A DNA stretch of 64,000 bases from Epiperipatus broadwayi (GCA_028023455.1 JAQFVV010000017.1:1486501-1550500); one strand, 5' to 3'; shown: positions 1 through 10,782, counted from the stretch's first letter. Made by a program: numbers and translations. Notes: generated by a model not told the origin, from the letters alone.

Positions 1-857
1 TTTACAAATGTCACCTTTGCCAATGCTATTCTTCTTTTAACTTCATCTTCACTTCTTCCATCCTCACTCAACCAACAACCCAAATATCTAAATCCCTTCA
101 CCTGCTGCACCATGTCATCATGGATTCCAATTTGCAGTCTTTTTGCATCTCTCCCTATCCATAAACACTTAGTCTTTTCAATATTAATCTTCATTCCATA
201 TGCCATATACCCTTCTTCCAATTTATTCAACATATTCTGAAAATCCTTTTCTTCCTCAGCAATAAGAGCCATATCATCTGCAAATCTTATACACTTTATT
301 ACTCTCCCTCCAACATTTGCTCCTCCACAGTCCAAATAATTATTTATCATATCTTCTAAATAAATATTAAACAAAACAGGTGACATACTACATCCTTGCC
401 TAACTCCACTTTCTATATTCACTTCATCCATCTCATTACATCCAAATCTAACTCTTATTCTTTGCCCATTATACATATTCCATATCAATCATCTTTCTTT
501 CCAGAATACTCCTTTATCTCTTAAGATAGACATCAGTTTACTCCAGCTTACTCTATCAAATGCCTTTTCTAAATCTACAAAACATATACCAATTCCTTTA
601 TCTCTTTCAATATATCTTTCTGCAATTGTCCTAACAATATCAATAGCATCTCTTGTGCTTTTCCCTTTCTGAAAACCAAACTGTTCTTCAGCAATATAAT
701 AGTCAACCTTCCCATAAATCCTTTGAGTTAAAATCCTCAATAACACCTTAAAAACATGAGACAATACACTTATTGTCCTATACTCTTCACATTTAACAGC
801 TTTCTTCTTTTTAGCAATTGGAATCACTATAGCGTATAATATATATGTATATTCCAC
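1..857 (-). pseudogene. LINE-D reverse transcriptase fragment (non-LTR retrotransposon)
   Basis: Read on the minus strand, the region encodes the finger, palm and thumb part of a non-LTR retrotransposon reverse transcriptase. In order I see EEYRTISVLSH (RT motif 1-2), GFQKGKSTRDAI, FVDLEKAFDRV (catalytic Asp motif A), GVRQGCSMSP (motif B), FADDMALIAEEE (motif C, F/YADD) and FRYLGCWLSEDG (thumb start). The frame runs through the window's left edge. One in-frame TGA at 489-491 replaces a residue expected to be Arg, which a CGA-to-TGA transition would explain. The 5' end is truncated inside the RT domain where the AT-rich tandem repeat begins. No endonuclease domain is present here. It is a dead, truncated copy. 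A 3' fragment that may be the same family lies at 48830-49265. Clade assignment (RTE-like or CR1-like) is uncertain. Confidence 0.85.
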
Positions 858-1365
858 ATATAAATGTACTATGTATTTATATCACAGGCAGACATGTTTA
901 CATGTAAATATGTATATTCCATTTCATATATAAATGTACATTTTAGGTGTTTATGTTACGAATATAATTTTACGCACCTAAATACATGTATACCTTCCAT
1001 TACTTATATCAATGTTTTACGTATTTATTACGGATAGTCACATGTTTACACATAAACACGTACACATTCTATGAAATATATAAATGTATATTTTAAGTAT
1101 TTATATCACGGATATATATATATTTATGTTCACGCACACACACTGTTCACACAAATAATTTTATTAAATATATAAATGTATATATTAAGTATATATATCA
1201 CGGATATATATATATATATATATATGTTCATGCACACACACATATATTCTATTACATTATATAAATGTTCGCACATAAATATATGCATATATACATTTCA
1301 TTACATATATAAATGAATATTTATGTATTTATATATATATATGTGTTTAGGACACACATCTTCAA
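853..1365. repeat. Degenerate tandem repeat, period about 85-110 bp
   Basis: The phrase 'tatataaatgtatatt...tatttatatcacggatatatat...cacacacac' recurs about five or six times with drift. Each unit combines a TATAAATGTA block, a 'cacggata' block and a CA/TA-rich block. It resembles an expanded AT-rich minisatellite. No coding potential is seen. The stretch 1366-1854 that follows is plain AT-rich sequence with nothing I can name. Confidence 0.6.
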
Positions 1366-1865
1366 CATATAAAGCAATGAAAATATCTGAAAATAATGAT
1401 GCATATAAAGTTTTTAAATAACCACCACAAGAAAAACAGCTTTCATTAGATATTTCTCTCCATGTTTGTCAATAGCTATATGATTAGATTTAAACAATTT
1501 TTCATTCTTATTTTATATTTTTTTAAAGATTAATTTAATGACTAATCATGATATATGGTTAGATTTAAACATTTTTCATTCTTAGTTTATATTTTATTTA
1601 AGATTAATTTAGTGACCAATCATCAATATCATTTTTGACTATTATCACCAAAATTAAAATTTCTCCAAGTATAATCTAGTTCTTTTAATCCATGGCTTCT
1701 CTTCATATGACTCTGTGTCTTGTAATCCAGGAAGTATCTATCTATGATCATCTTTTCTAATGATATATTCAGTCCAGATCAAATTCGATAGTAAATAATT
1801 AGTTGGATTGGCATGGACCAGTTATCTGTAAGAAAAAAAATCCTGTCTGTTTGTAACATGACATC

Positions 1866-1966
1866 TTTTTTTTTTTTCCATATGTCAAATGCGTTGATCG
1901 GGAAGAGAACCCGGGCCAGCTGCTTGAAAGACAGCTATGCTAACCACTAGGCCACCAACGCTTGAC
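1866..1966 (-). mobile_element. tRNA-Glu-derived SINE
   Basis: On the minus strand, GCGTTGG...TCAACGC forms a full 7-bp acceptor-like stem. TGGCCTAGTGG matches the Pol III A box and GGTTCTCTTCC a diverged B box. The anticodon-like stem GCTGT/GCAGC closes a 7-nt loop CTTTCAA with TTC at the anticodon position, as in tRNA-Glu(UUC). A short tail ending 'gacatatgg' is followed by poly(A), which appears as poly(T) on the plus strand. Imperfect 14-15 bp direct repeats 'aacatgacaYctttt' flank it (1855-1869 and 1967-1981), as expected for LINE-mediated retroposition. The tail is shared with the SINEs at 3892, 22792 and 40661. Confidence 0.8.
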
Positions 1967-2557
1967 AACATGACACCTTTTAATCATTCAAATCTTAGAA
2001 TCAACAAAATCAAGTTATTGATGTTTAAATTGTATTGTGTCTATTTAAAACTCATTTCTTTTTTTAATATTATCTCAATTTATATTAAATAAAATGTTTT
2101 ATTTATATCTCTTCATTTTATTGATTTTTTCTTAAATAATTTATTTATTTGTATGTGTAATTATTTAAATATTTTTATTAAAAGGTTGCTATCTGAGAAA
2201 GTGTTTAAATTAAGCAATATGATGTCCTCTGTGGATTGGTGGAGTGACAGAAGTATTTGCCGAACCTCTCGGTTTTAATGCTTGAACATCACAGATATTT
2301 CTAGAAAAATTATTCAACAATTTATAAATAATGGACTAATGATGAAATAAATAATTTATAATATAAGAATCTTATTTGCTTTTGTGCGAATGAAAAGAAG
2401 TCACTTATACATTTGTATATACATTTAATAAATATATCACAATAATTTTTAAGTTTTAAGCATTAAAATTTTTTTTTTGCAAAAGTGCTATGAAAATAAA
2501 ATTAGAAAAATGCTTTTAATTACTGTGCACTAAAAAAACCAATAAATACTTATTTCC

Positions 2558-2764
2558 ACAGAGGTTAAACTCTTCTTACATTAGTGCCACTCAGTACAAA
2601 CAAGAGTAATCAATGGATGTAAGAAGGTTTGTGCATAAAATCCCCATCTAGTGCCTACTCATCCAATATCCCCAGACTAGTTTCTAGCTTGTGGCTTTCA
2701 TCAGTGAGGAGCCTTGGATCTGAGAATATTGCTCTAGCTTGCACTGAGTGGCAATTAGCCTCTG
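2558..2764 (-). mobile_element. Hairpin ribozyme element (family H1), compact copy
   Basis: The copy is bounded by inverted ends: 'cagaggttaaactctt...agtgccactcagt' on the left and 'cactgagtggcaattagcctctg' on the right. Only the left arm carries the long conserved core; the right arm keeps just the terminal part. The core includes the best-preserved H1 hammerhead-like motif of the window (2661-2719). It is followed by a shared module with 'aatggtgatcatatgatgtttt' (about 2795-2817) that recurs beside other copies. There is no open reading frame, so the element must be non-autonomous. Confidence 0.7.
2661..2719 (-). ncRNA. Type I hammerhead-like ribozyme motif (H1, best copy)
   Basis: Minus strand, in order: ATCCAA, GGC, TCCTCA, core CTGATGA, A-AGC-CACAA-GCT-A (stem-loop II), GAAA, CTAG (stem III, self-complementary), TC closing the GTC triplet, TGGGGA, TA, TTGGAT. 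ATCCAA pairs fully with TTGGAT, and TCCTCA pairs with TGGGGA with one G.U. Stem I therefore has an internal GGC/TA loop of the kind that contacts loop II in natural type I ribozymes. All conserved core bases (C3 U4 G5 A6 G8 A9, G12 A13 A14 A15.1, U16.1, C17) are present. A caveat: the base of stem II is an A.A opposition rather than the usual G10.1-C11.1. A palindromic minimal stem III suggests action as a dimer, as known for PLE hammerheads. Predicted cleavage lies between 2675 and 2674. Confidence 0.65.
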
Positions 2765-2914
2765 TGTAAACAGCTTGTATAGACAGAAAGAATGGTGATC
2801 ATATGATGTTTTGTGGTTAAATAATTGCTCCTTCAATCACAATTGGGGTTTTTATATTTAACTTGAAATAAAAATATGTCGGAGTCCAAAAATTAATTAT
2901 TTAATCTCATTGTG

Positions 2915-3150
2915 TTTTCAATTTCATTCTCATAGTTTTGTAGTTGAGATAAAAGGTGGCTGCTGTAGGGTTGCATTAGATCCTAAAATCTAGGTGCAGT
3001 GCTCTCAGATCCAAGGCTCCACACTGACGAAGGCCACAAGCCAGAAACTAGTCTGGAGATATTGGATGAGTAGGCACTAGATTGGGATTTTATGCACAAG
3101 CCTTCTGGCATCAGGTGGCATTACTGTATAGAGAGTTTTGCCTGTTTAAT
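2915..3150 (+). mobile_element. H1 hairpin element, single plus-orientation arm
   Basis: The copy begins with 'ttttgtagttgagataaaaggtggctgctg' type sequence and ends with 'ggcattactgtatagagagttttgcctgtttaatgac'. It holds the conserved blocks 'gcattagatcctaa', 'gcagtgctctcagatccaagg' and 'gatgagtaggcactag'. The hammerhead-like motif is at 3009-3067, with core CTGACGA (allowed N7) and GAAACTAGTC intact. Outer stem I ATCCAA/TTGGAT is perfect, but inner stem I (TCCACA/TGGAGA) has two mismatches. Confidence 0.65.
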
Positions 3151-3602
3151 GACAGTTATGTGCTAGCATAAGAATGGTGCACATGTGATGTTTAGTGGTT
3201 TAACACCAATCCTGCCTAATAGGATAGTAATGGCTAGAGTTGTTAAAGAGCCAAAGACACCAAAATATATGGGTGCTGAACTGAGCTCAGACCCATATGA
3301 CTATATAAGCTATTGAGCTTAGATTGAAAATATTATTGTTTTTAATTTCATTCTCATAGTTTTGTAGTTAAGTAGACATAAAAGGTAGCAGCTGGAGGGT
3401 TGCATTAGATCCTAAGATCTAAGTGCAGTGCTCTCAGATCCAAGGCTCCTCACTGACAAAGGCCACAAGCCAGAAACTAGTCTGGGGACATTGGATGAGT
3501 AGGCACTAGATGGGATTCTATGCACAAGCCTTCTGGCATCCATTGATTACTGTGGTTGGCACAGGGTGGCACTACAGTATGGAGAGTTTTGCCTATTTAA
3601 TT
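3151..3602 (+). mobile_element. H1 hairpin element with its internal region
   Basis: The left part (about 3160-3345) is the family's internal region: 'gatgtttagtggttt', 'aagagccaaagacaccaaaa' and 'atgactatataagctattga'. It recurs at 33400-33580 and 34139-34260. The right part is a plus-orientation arm ending 'ggagagttttgcctattta'. The hammerhead-like motif (3438-3496) has fully paired stem I and stem II, but its core reads CTGACAA, so the catalytic G8 is replaced by A. The same change occurs in the copies at 33638, 34057 (minus) and 34361. Confidence 0.65.
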
Positions 3603-3891
3603 GTAAAAAGTAATGAGTGAATTAATTAATTTCTGGACACCTCACAGATTTATTTCAAGTTAAACATAAAACACCAATTGTGACTAAAGAAACAATTCCT
3701 TTTGGGCTTTTTAGTTCACAGTAAATAAAAGACTTTATTATAAAGTATTTTTACATATTATTTTTAAGTTTTTTAGTATCGCATAGTAAATAAAAACACC
3801 TATTATAAAATATTTTATACATATATTATTTTTAATTTTTTAATATTCAGATGCCTTTTTTGTAATTATTTCCACTTAAAATGACTAATAA

Positions 3892-4001
3892 TTCAAGCGT
3901 TGTTAGCCGTGAGGTCATCACAGCAACCTTGCAAGCAAGTAGTTGGTTGCAGACGGTTGTGGGTTCGCACCCCGGCTGATGCTATGACATATGAAAAAAA
4001 A
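3892..4001 (+). mobile_element. tRNA-derived SINE
   Basis: TGTTAGCCGTGAGG resembles an A box and GGTTCGCACCC is a clear B box. The element ends with 'gatgctatgacatatg' and poly(A). Perfect 9-bp target-site duplications GACTAATAA flank it (3883-3891 and 4002-4010). It is closely related to the SINE at 40661. Confidence 0.8.
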
Positions 4002-4010
4002 GACTAATAA

Positions 4011-7000
4011 AATCATTACAATATAAAATTTTAAAGGAATTTTATGGCACATTAAAAATTGATTAGAATACTATTTTATAAAAGGCGTTTTTTAAAAAAG
4101 AAATTTTGCAATCATGAGAAAACAAATTTTATTCATTTTAAAAGAAGCAACCTGTAAAATCAATTGGAAGTAAAATTTATTTTTGTTTGTATTTTAATTA
4201 ATCTTTGATAATTTTCATGTAACCTTTTTATTTTAAATAAAAGCATTTAAAAATATAGTACTCTCTTGTGTGCAACACTAAAAACTTACTAAACCAATAT
4301 CAAAAATTTTTGAATTTAAGTCCACTGACCCTTCCATAATAACCAAACCATACAATCAACATCACAAATTTTATTGTCATTAATCTCTAATGTATATAAA
4401 AAATTTAAAGGAAATCCATTTAATAGAAATATATTAAAGCTTGATTTCAAAATTTATTCCAAACAGATGTAGTTTCTAACTTAAATAAAGACATATAACA
4501 AAAAAATTAACACATACCAATAAAACTTTCTTTAAAATGTAATAACCATTCAAAGTAATAGATGATAATTATTTTTAAAAAATGTATAAGTAAAAGAAAT
4601 GATCTATTCTATTAAAATATAAATATTGACTTTTAACAAACTTTTATTTGATATTAAATATTAATGAGAAATAAGGAATTAATTTGCCATCTCTTTTGAA
4701 TCTATATACTATACAAATATATTACATTTATTTTTCCTGAGGTCTTTCTTTATTTTAATAATTTGCTTAATGGAATTACAATTCTTTCCATAGTCAGTTA
4801 TTTTGTTATATACATTCAATTCTGAATCAACAAGCTGTCCTGTACTCACAGAATTTTATTTCATTATAAATTTATTAACATTAGATATAGATATTTGTAT
4901 AACTTTCCTCTTAAATATCTTATACATTTTAGGATAAATCTAATTAATTATTTATTTTTTAATTATCTAATAATGAGTTTAATTTTATCTACTATTTTCA
5001 AGAAAAATTCATCAAGTATTTTTTCTACATTTTCTCTAATAATGTGGCTTGTTCTTAAAATAAAACCATTCCAGTGTTCAGTATTTTTCTATGCCCACAT
5101 AATAATTAAATTTACTCATATGCCTTTTCTTATAATTGGGTTATAACATTCTATTATCTTAACTTCTTGTTCAAAATCATTTGTTGATTATTAAAATGTT
5201 TCTGACATTCTTTAACTTATTCTTGTATATCTGCAATCTTTTGGGTAAATTCATTTGGGTTTTTAATAACTTTGCCATTCTTTGACTCCTTTAATGACCC
5301 ATCAATCATCATTCAGTACTGAAACCACTGTCTGCTCATATCAGCAGAAATCTGTTTGAATTGTTAATGGAAAAAATTAAAAAATGATTCTTTATGATTT
5401 ATTAGGTCTAATAAAATATCTAGATATCAGGAACTACTGGGAATAAAAATAAGAACAATAAAAAGTGTTGGAAGACAATCAAAAACAAGAAGAGTCTATT
5501 CATATTGTGTAGAAATGAAAGAATCCTAATATTTGTATTGCATTATATTTTATTTATATTGTGAAACAAAATAATGTCTATATATAATTTATTTTATATA
5601 AAATTATTAAGAATTCATTTCTAAATAAGTATGTGACATTTTTTATTTAGATTTTATTGAATTATAGTAGCTATCTAGCAACAACTTTGTTAAGTAAAAA
5701 TTTATTAACATCAAACAGTAAACAAAATGGAAATATCTGTCAATGATATACTTACTATTTTTTGCTGATTTTTATAATTATAAGTTTGATTTTAATATTT
5801 CAAAAAAGTTTTTATTGAATTTATGTTTTATTTATTCATTAAAATACATTTTTAACCTGAAGGCTAAAAGAATATCTTTATTTGCAAAATTTATGTATTA
5901 TTTTTTAAACTAACTTCATTTATTGACTTTATTTTTCAGGAAATCTGTAAAAAGCAGACCCAAAATAATCTGTGAAATAAAAGGCAATATATGAAATAAG
6001 GTGTGGACTAAAAGCAATAACTAAAAAGTTAATCCTTATCACTTTTCCATATACTTGCTTGTTAAGTTTTATTTGAAACTTTCATCTTTTACTGTAAATA
6101 ACTTTCTATCTGATCTCGGTAAGTCACTATAAACTTCATCAACACTTCTTTAACATTTTAAGCAAATAATTTTATTCTCTAATTCATCTTTAATTTCCAT
6201 AATTAATCCTGAACACTATTTTGATATTTCCCCTTTTTTCTTCTATTGTTTCTTTATCCCAGCTTCTCATTTCCTATCTTAATTTTGTTCGATCTTTATT
6301 CATATTTTGTAATCTAATTTTCATTTTCTCATTCATATTTTATCTTTTATCTCTTTGAGTTTCATTTCCATCCTACAATTCTTTTATTTTTTATTGTGTA
6401 TCATCTCTTTCATTTCTTGCATTTGCTCTGTGTGACAATATTTATTTTTTTCATTTCTCTTTTTTTATTGTTCATTGCTTATTTTCTCCATGTTTTTTAT
6501 TTATTTCTCATATCACTGATTAAGCCCCCCTCCCCTACTTTTCATTTTTTTTCTTTTTGTTTTGTTTAATTTAAAATAAAACTTTTATGTTGGTTAGCCA
6601 AAGAATATTTATCATAAATTTTAGGAATTACAGACAATCAAGACTTCCAAACAATTTTCTGAAATTTATATGTAATTAAATACACATATAAAATTATACA
6701 TATTTAATCATATAAATTTAACAAATAATATGACATGCTTTTTCTCTAAGCATAAAAAAACTATTGGGTGTCTTTAATTACCAGTCAAATTACATTATCG
6801 TAAGTAACATATTTTGCTCATAATCATGCCAACAGTTGGAATTCTCCAACTCTATATTGCAATAATTAAGCTGTCTTATTTTTCCCAATCATTTAATTCT
6901 ATTAGGTCCATTTTTATCCTTCCTATGTTTAATTTTATAAGCCTCTATTTCATCTCTGATCAGGCATTCAATTTAAGCACCATAGTCCATTTTTTCAGAC

Positions 7001-7074
7001 ATTTACCCATGTTGGGAATGTCTAATGTAATGTAATGAAAAATTTGATTGAAATGGATTGACTCTGAGGGTATG
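4011..7074. other. AT-rich intergenic sequence, no feature recognised
   Basis: Very AT-rich sequence (poly-purine/poly-pyrimidine stretches, many stops in all frames). Short open frames near 4895 and 6814 have no recognisable motif, low-complexity hydrophobic composition and no splice context. I see no gene or repeat family that I can support. Confidence 0.4.
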
Positions 7075-7385
7075 TTAACACCTGAAGGTTTGTGATGGTG
7101 GTATTTTAAATATGATAATATACTGGACTATTTCAATTCAATGTTGAATATCTAGAAAATTTAAAATTTTATTTAAACTTTTCCAAATATCAAAAACTAT
7201 TAGTAATAACAACACAGGTTAGTAGATTACACAACGTTTTGAGTGGTATTATTCTCTGCTTTTCTTTAGGTGTTGCTAGCCTGAGAGCATAGAAGTCAAA
7301 CTTACTTCTTTAGATTCTTAAATATTGAATTTTAAGGCAACACTTTAACCAACTGAGCTATATAATATGCAGAAGAGTAACAATA
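7075..7385 (-). mobile_element. Half copy of tRNA-bearing foldback element (family H2)
   Basis: This matches one arm of the palindromes at 8150-8715 and 13395-14005: 'gttgaatatctagaaaattt', 'aacacaggttagtaga', 'ggtgttgctagcctga', 'tagattcttaaatattgaa', 'actttaaccaactgagcta'. The last block is the tRNA-like D-arm end on the minus strand. The second arm is missing. Confidence 0.6.
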
Positions 7386-7564
7386 TGCTTGGCAAATAGA
7401 ATCCATTTCTTAATTAATAATTGCAAATAAAATAAAAAATATATATAATTTTAAATTTCAGATTTGAAATTTCATTAATTAAATAAAATATTTTGTCAAC
7501 AGCTAATACATTATTGTTATTTTACCCTCTTTTTGTAAGTAACAAATAAATGTTTATACAGCAG

Positions 7565-7671
7565 AGGTGATGTGATGTGATGCGCTGTGACTTCTCCTTA
7601 AACGGAGTCAGGAATCTCTCAGCAACTATGCCCAGAGAAACCTGTTAGCTACTTTACCTTCCCTTTCCATT
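7565..7671 (-). pseudogene. LINE-B 3' terminal fragment
   Basis: The minus strand matches the last roughly 105 bp of the LINE at 42471-45966, including 'gagagattcctgactcc' and the terminal (ACATC)n-like repeat seen here as 'gatgtgatgtgatg'. It is severely 5' truncated. The truncation point is joined directly to an H1 hairpin element at 7672. Confidence 0.7.
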
Positions 7672-7950
7672 CCCCATACAGTAGTGCCACCTAGTGCAAG
7701 CTAGAGTAATCAATGAATGTAGGACGGTTTGTGCATAAAATCCCTATCTAGTGTTTACTCATCCAATATCCTCAGAGTAGTTTCTAGCTTGTGGCTTTCA
7801 TTAGTGAGGAGCCATGGATCTGAGAGCACTGCACCTAAACCTTAGGATCTAATGCAACCCTTCAGCAGCCATCTTTTATCTATTTAGTTTATAAAACTGT
7901 GATTTCAAAATGAAAACACAAATAATGTTTTCAATCCAAGCTAATTCGCT
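7672..7950 (-). mobile_element. H1 hairpin element, minus-orientation arm
   Basis: It starts at 'atacagtagtgccacctag' (outer terminal bases missing) and runs through the hammerhead region and the 'gcagccatcttttatct' block to 'atgttttcaatccaagct'. The ribozyme-like core is broken: CTAATGA instead of CTGATGA, and ACTACTC instead of ACTAGTC. Only one arm is present. Confidence 0.6.
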
Positions 7951-8149
7951 TGTTTTTGATAATTAAAATTGTTTCATTTATATTCTTGAAAATATTAATA
8001 AAATCTTTTTGTTTCTAATACTTTATTAAAGTAATAAAATATTTCATTATGAATGCAATGTTTTTATGACATTCCTTCAAATTGTTTAGAATAATCTATC
8101 AACAAGAAAAGATGAAAATATAAAATGAAATCTATATAAATATTTGTAA

Positions 8150-8715
8150 TAATATGTTGAACTACTTCCGTTATCTGTCAGTAAATGTTGAATGTATAGA
8201 AAATTTTAAACTTTATTTAAAATTTTCAAATACAAACAACTTGTTAGTAATGACATACAAACAGACAACACAGGTTAATAATTACTCAACCTTTCAAGTA
8301 GTACTATTCTCCACTCTTCTTCAGGCGTTATTGGCCTGACCAGTGACAGTATTCGCATAGGAGTCGAACTCACACCTTTAGATTCTCGAATATCGAATTT
8401 AAGGCAAACGCTTTAACCCACTGAGCTATCTGTCAAAGGCTAGCTCAGTTGATTAGAGCATTTGCCTTAAATTCGACATTCGAGAATCTAAAGGTGCGAG
8501 TTCAACTCCTATATGAATACTGTCACTCACTGGTCAGGCCAGCAACACCTGAAGAAGAGTGGAGAAAAATACTACTTGAAACGTGTAATTACTAACCTGT
8601 GTTGTCTATTTGGTGTTATTACTAATAAGTTGTTTTATTTGAAAAGTTTAAATAGAATTTAAAATTTTCTATACATTCAACATTTACTGATAGATTATGG
8701 AAATAGTCCAACATA
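8150..8715. mobile_element. Palindromic foldback with tRNA-like arms (family H2)
   Basis: A near-perfect inverted repeat of two arms of roughly 280 bp meets around 8440. Each arm contains, in the same order, 'catttactgatagattatgg'-type outer sequence, an 'aacctgtgttgtct' block, a CTGAAGA...CTTGAAA motif, 'ggtcaggcca', and an inner tRNA-like segment. In the right arm the segment reads TAGCTCAGTTGATTAGAGCA (A box) and GAGTTCAACTCC (B-box-like). The CTGAAGA(AGAG...CT)TTGAAAC segment flanked by ACAC/GTGT resembles a hammerhead core. The element is non-coding. Related copies: 7075-7385 (half) and 13395-14005. Confidence 0.7.
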
Positions 8716-9425
8716 TTATCACATCTAATATATACCATCATCACATACCTTCAGGCAAATACTCTGTATATATTCAATTTTTCAAAGGTTACATATTCTT
8801 TTTGCTTTCTTACATGGAAATTCCATATTATCTAAACCTAAATCTTTACATATTTAACTTTCTATATTTATAATAGTCAAATTTGTATATCAAACTTGGA
8901 TTATGTTCGAACATAAATTTTAACTCGAGAAAGCAACCATTAATGGTTATGCTAGGAAAAATGTGTAACGTTATCATTAAATTTGGGAATAATCTATTTA
9001 AAAGTGACAAAAATAAAATAATTTCGCCATTTATAATACCTATTTGTAAGAAAATTAAAATAATATTCTATCATTCATTTACTTGAGAAAAACTAAGTGT
9101 ATTCTGTTTCATAGTCTGTGTTCTTGCTGTAAGAAAGCATTAAAGATAATAGACGGTTAACTGATGCCCTATGATATATTATTTTAATGAAAATATCTAT
9201 TATCAATGGTAGGCACTTATGATTAAATAATAAAATGATTATCTTATTCTTGTGTTTCTATAAATCTGCCACTCTGTAAATCCAGTTATCCGGATTCAAA
9301 CCCTGATGATAGTTTTGTGGAAATAATCGGAAAGTTGTCCTTTTTCATGTAATTATAAAGAACAAAGTATTACTTTCTTAAAGAAGATTAAATGAACTAA
9401 TAATAATGAGGTCATCTAATATTCT
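8716..9425. other. AT-rich spacer, nothing recognised
   Basis: AT-rich sequence with short open frames (for example near 8883) that lack recognisable motifs or splice context. No repeat family identified. Confidence 0.35.
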
Positions 9426-10778
9426 CTTTCACGTGGATCATCATCATCAACCACTATCAATCCATTGCAAGATGAAATGTCTCTCCAAGTTCAGTCCATC
9501 TGCTCTGATCTTTAGCTTCTCTTCTCCACATCACCCCTGCACACTTTCTTATTTCATCCATCCATCTCACATGTGGTCACTTTCTGGGTCTTTTACAATC
9601 TCTTGGAATTCAGTTTAAGATTTCAATTGTCCATCTACTATCATCTCTTCTAGCAATATGTCCAGCCCAACTCCACTTCAGACTTTTAATTTTATTTAAT
9701 GAGGTCAGTAACACCTGTTTGTTCTCTTACCCATATACACTATTGTATTTTCGATCTCTCCTTGTTACTCCCAACATGCATCTCTACATACTTCTTTGAA
9801 TGGTATGAAGTCACTGTATGGTTCTTCTATTAAATGTCCAAGTCTTAGACCCATAAGTAAGAACTGGTGAAACACATTTATTAATAACATTCCTTATCAA
9901 ACACATAGGCATATTTCCTTTTAGTATCAAGTTATTTCTATCAAAAGCACTCCAGCCAAGTTTAATTCTATGATTAATTTCATCCATTATATTTTGATCT
10001 GTATTAATAATATGACCAAGGTATTTGTAGCTGTTAATTTATTCTAACTCATCATAATCAATCTTTATTTTCATATTTTGAGTAAATCCATTAAACATTA
10101 CTTTAGTTTTTTTAACATAATTTTTAATCCTACTTTTCTACTTTCATCTGACAACTCCTGCAATATTTCCTGCAGCTCTAAAGCACTATTTGCAAAAACA
10201 ACTATGTCATTTGCAAAATCTAAATGAGTTAAATAATCACCATTTACTTTCACTTCTTTAGATTCCCATTTTAATCCACAAAGTACTTTTTGCAGCACTG
10301 CTGTAAAAAGTTTTGGAGATGTGGAGTCACCCTGTCTTACACCCTTCTCAATGTTGACTTTCCTAGTATCATTATGTAATCTAATTGTTGCTGTTGTATT
10401 TTTATAAATATTCTTTTAAATATGACAATATCCTGGATCTATATCTTGATGATCCAATGTTTTAATAACTGAAGAAATATTTATAGAATCAAATGCCTTT
10501 TGATAAGCTATAAATCCAGAGCATAATGGCAACTCATATTCATTTGTCCTTTCTATAACTTCTCTCAATACCTGGGTATGATCTACTGTATTAAAACCAC
10601 TTTTAAATCCAGTTCTCTTGGTTGGTGGAAATCCAATGTTTTCTGTATACGAGTTGTAATTATCTTGGTAAATTTTTTTTATAAAACTGATAAAAGGCTG
10701 ATAGATCTGTAATTTCTAATATCTCATTTTTCTCAGTTGCCTGATAAGGCAGAATGAATGTCACATGGATATGCCACT

Positions 10779-10780
<2 letters not shown>
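9426..10780 (-). pseudogene. RTE-clade LINE fragment (LINE-A), RT and 3' end
   Basis: The minus strand aligns in order with the RT and 3' part of the LINE at 37383-40316. I can read DSINISSVIKTL-type text near 10460, the QGDSTSPKLF motif B region near 10310, LDFANDIVVFANSALELQE (motif C region, FADD changed to FAND) and the C-terminal IQRL/MEKCMLG-like block. The 3' end at 9426 carries the family's terminal (TGA)n repeat, seen as 'catcatcatcaacca'. Many stops and frameshifts mark it as dead. It is 5' truncated at the (TA)n tract. Confidence 0.8.

Positions 10781-10782
<2 letters not shown>

Noticed and set aside
1893-1964. A genuine tRNA-Glu gene on the minus strand
   Set aside because: The cloverleaf is imperfect in the T arm, the T-loop sequence is diverged, and poly(A) with target-site duplications shows it is a SINE insertion.
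4895-5146. Small open frame (83 residues) as a membrane protein
   Set aside because: Hydrophobic composition follows from AT-rich DNA; no start context, splice sites or homology-like motif.
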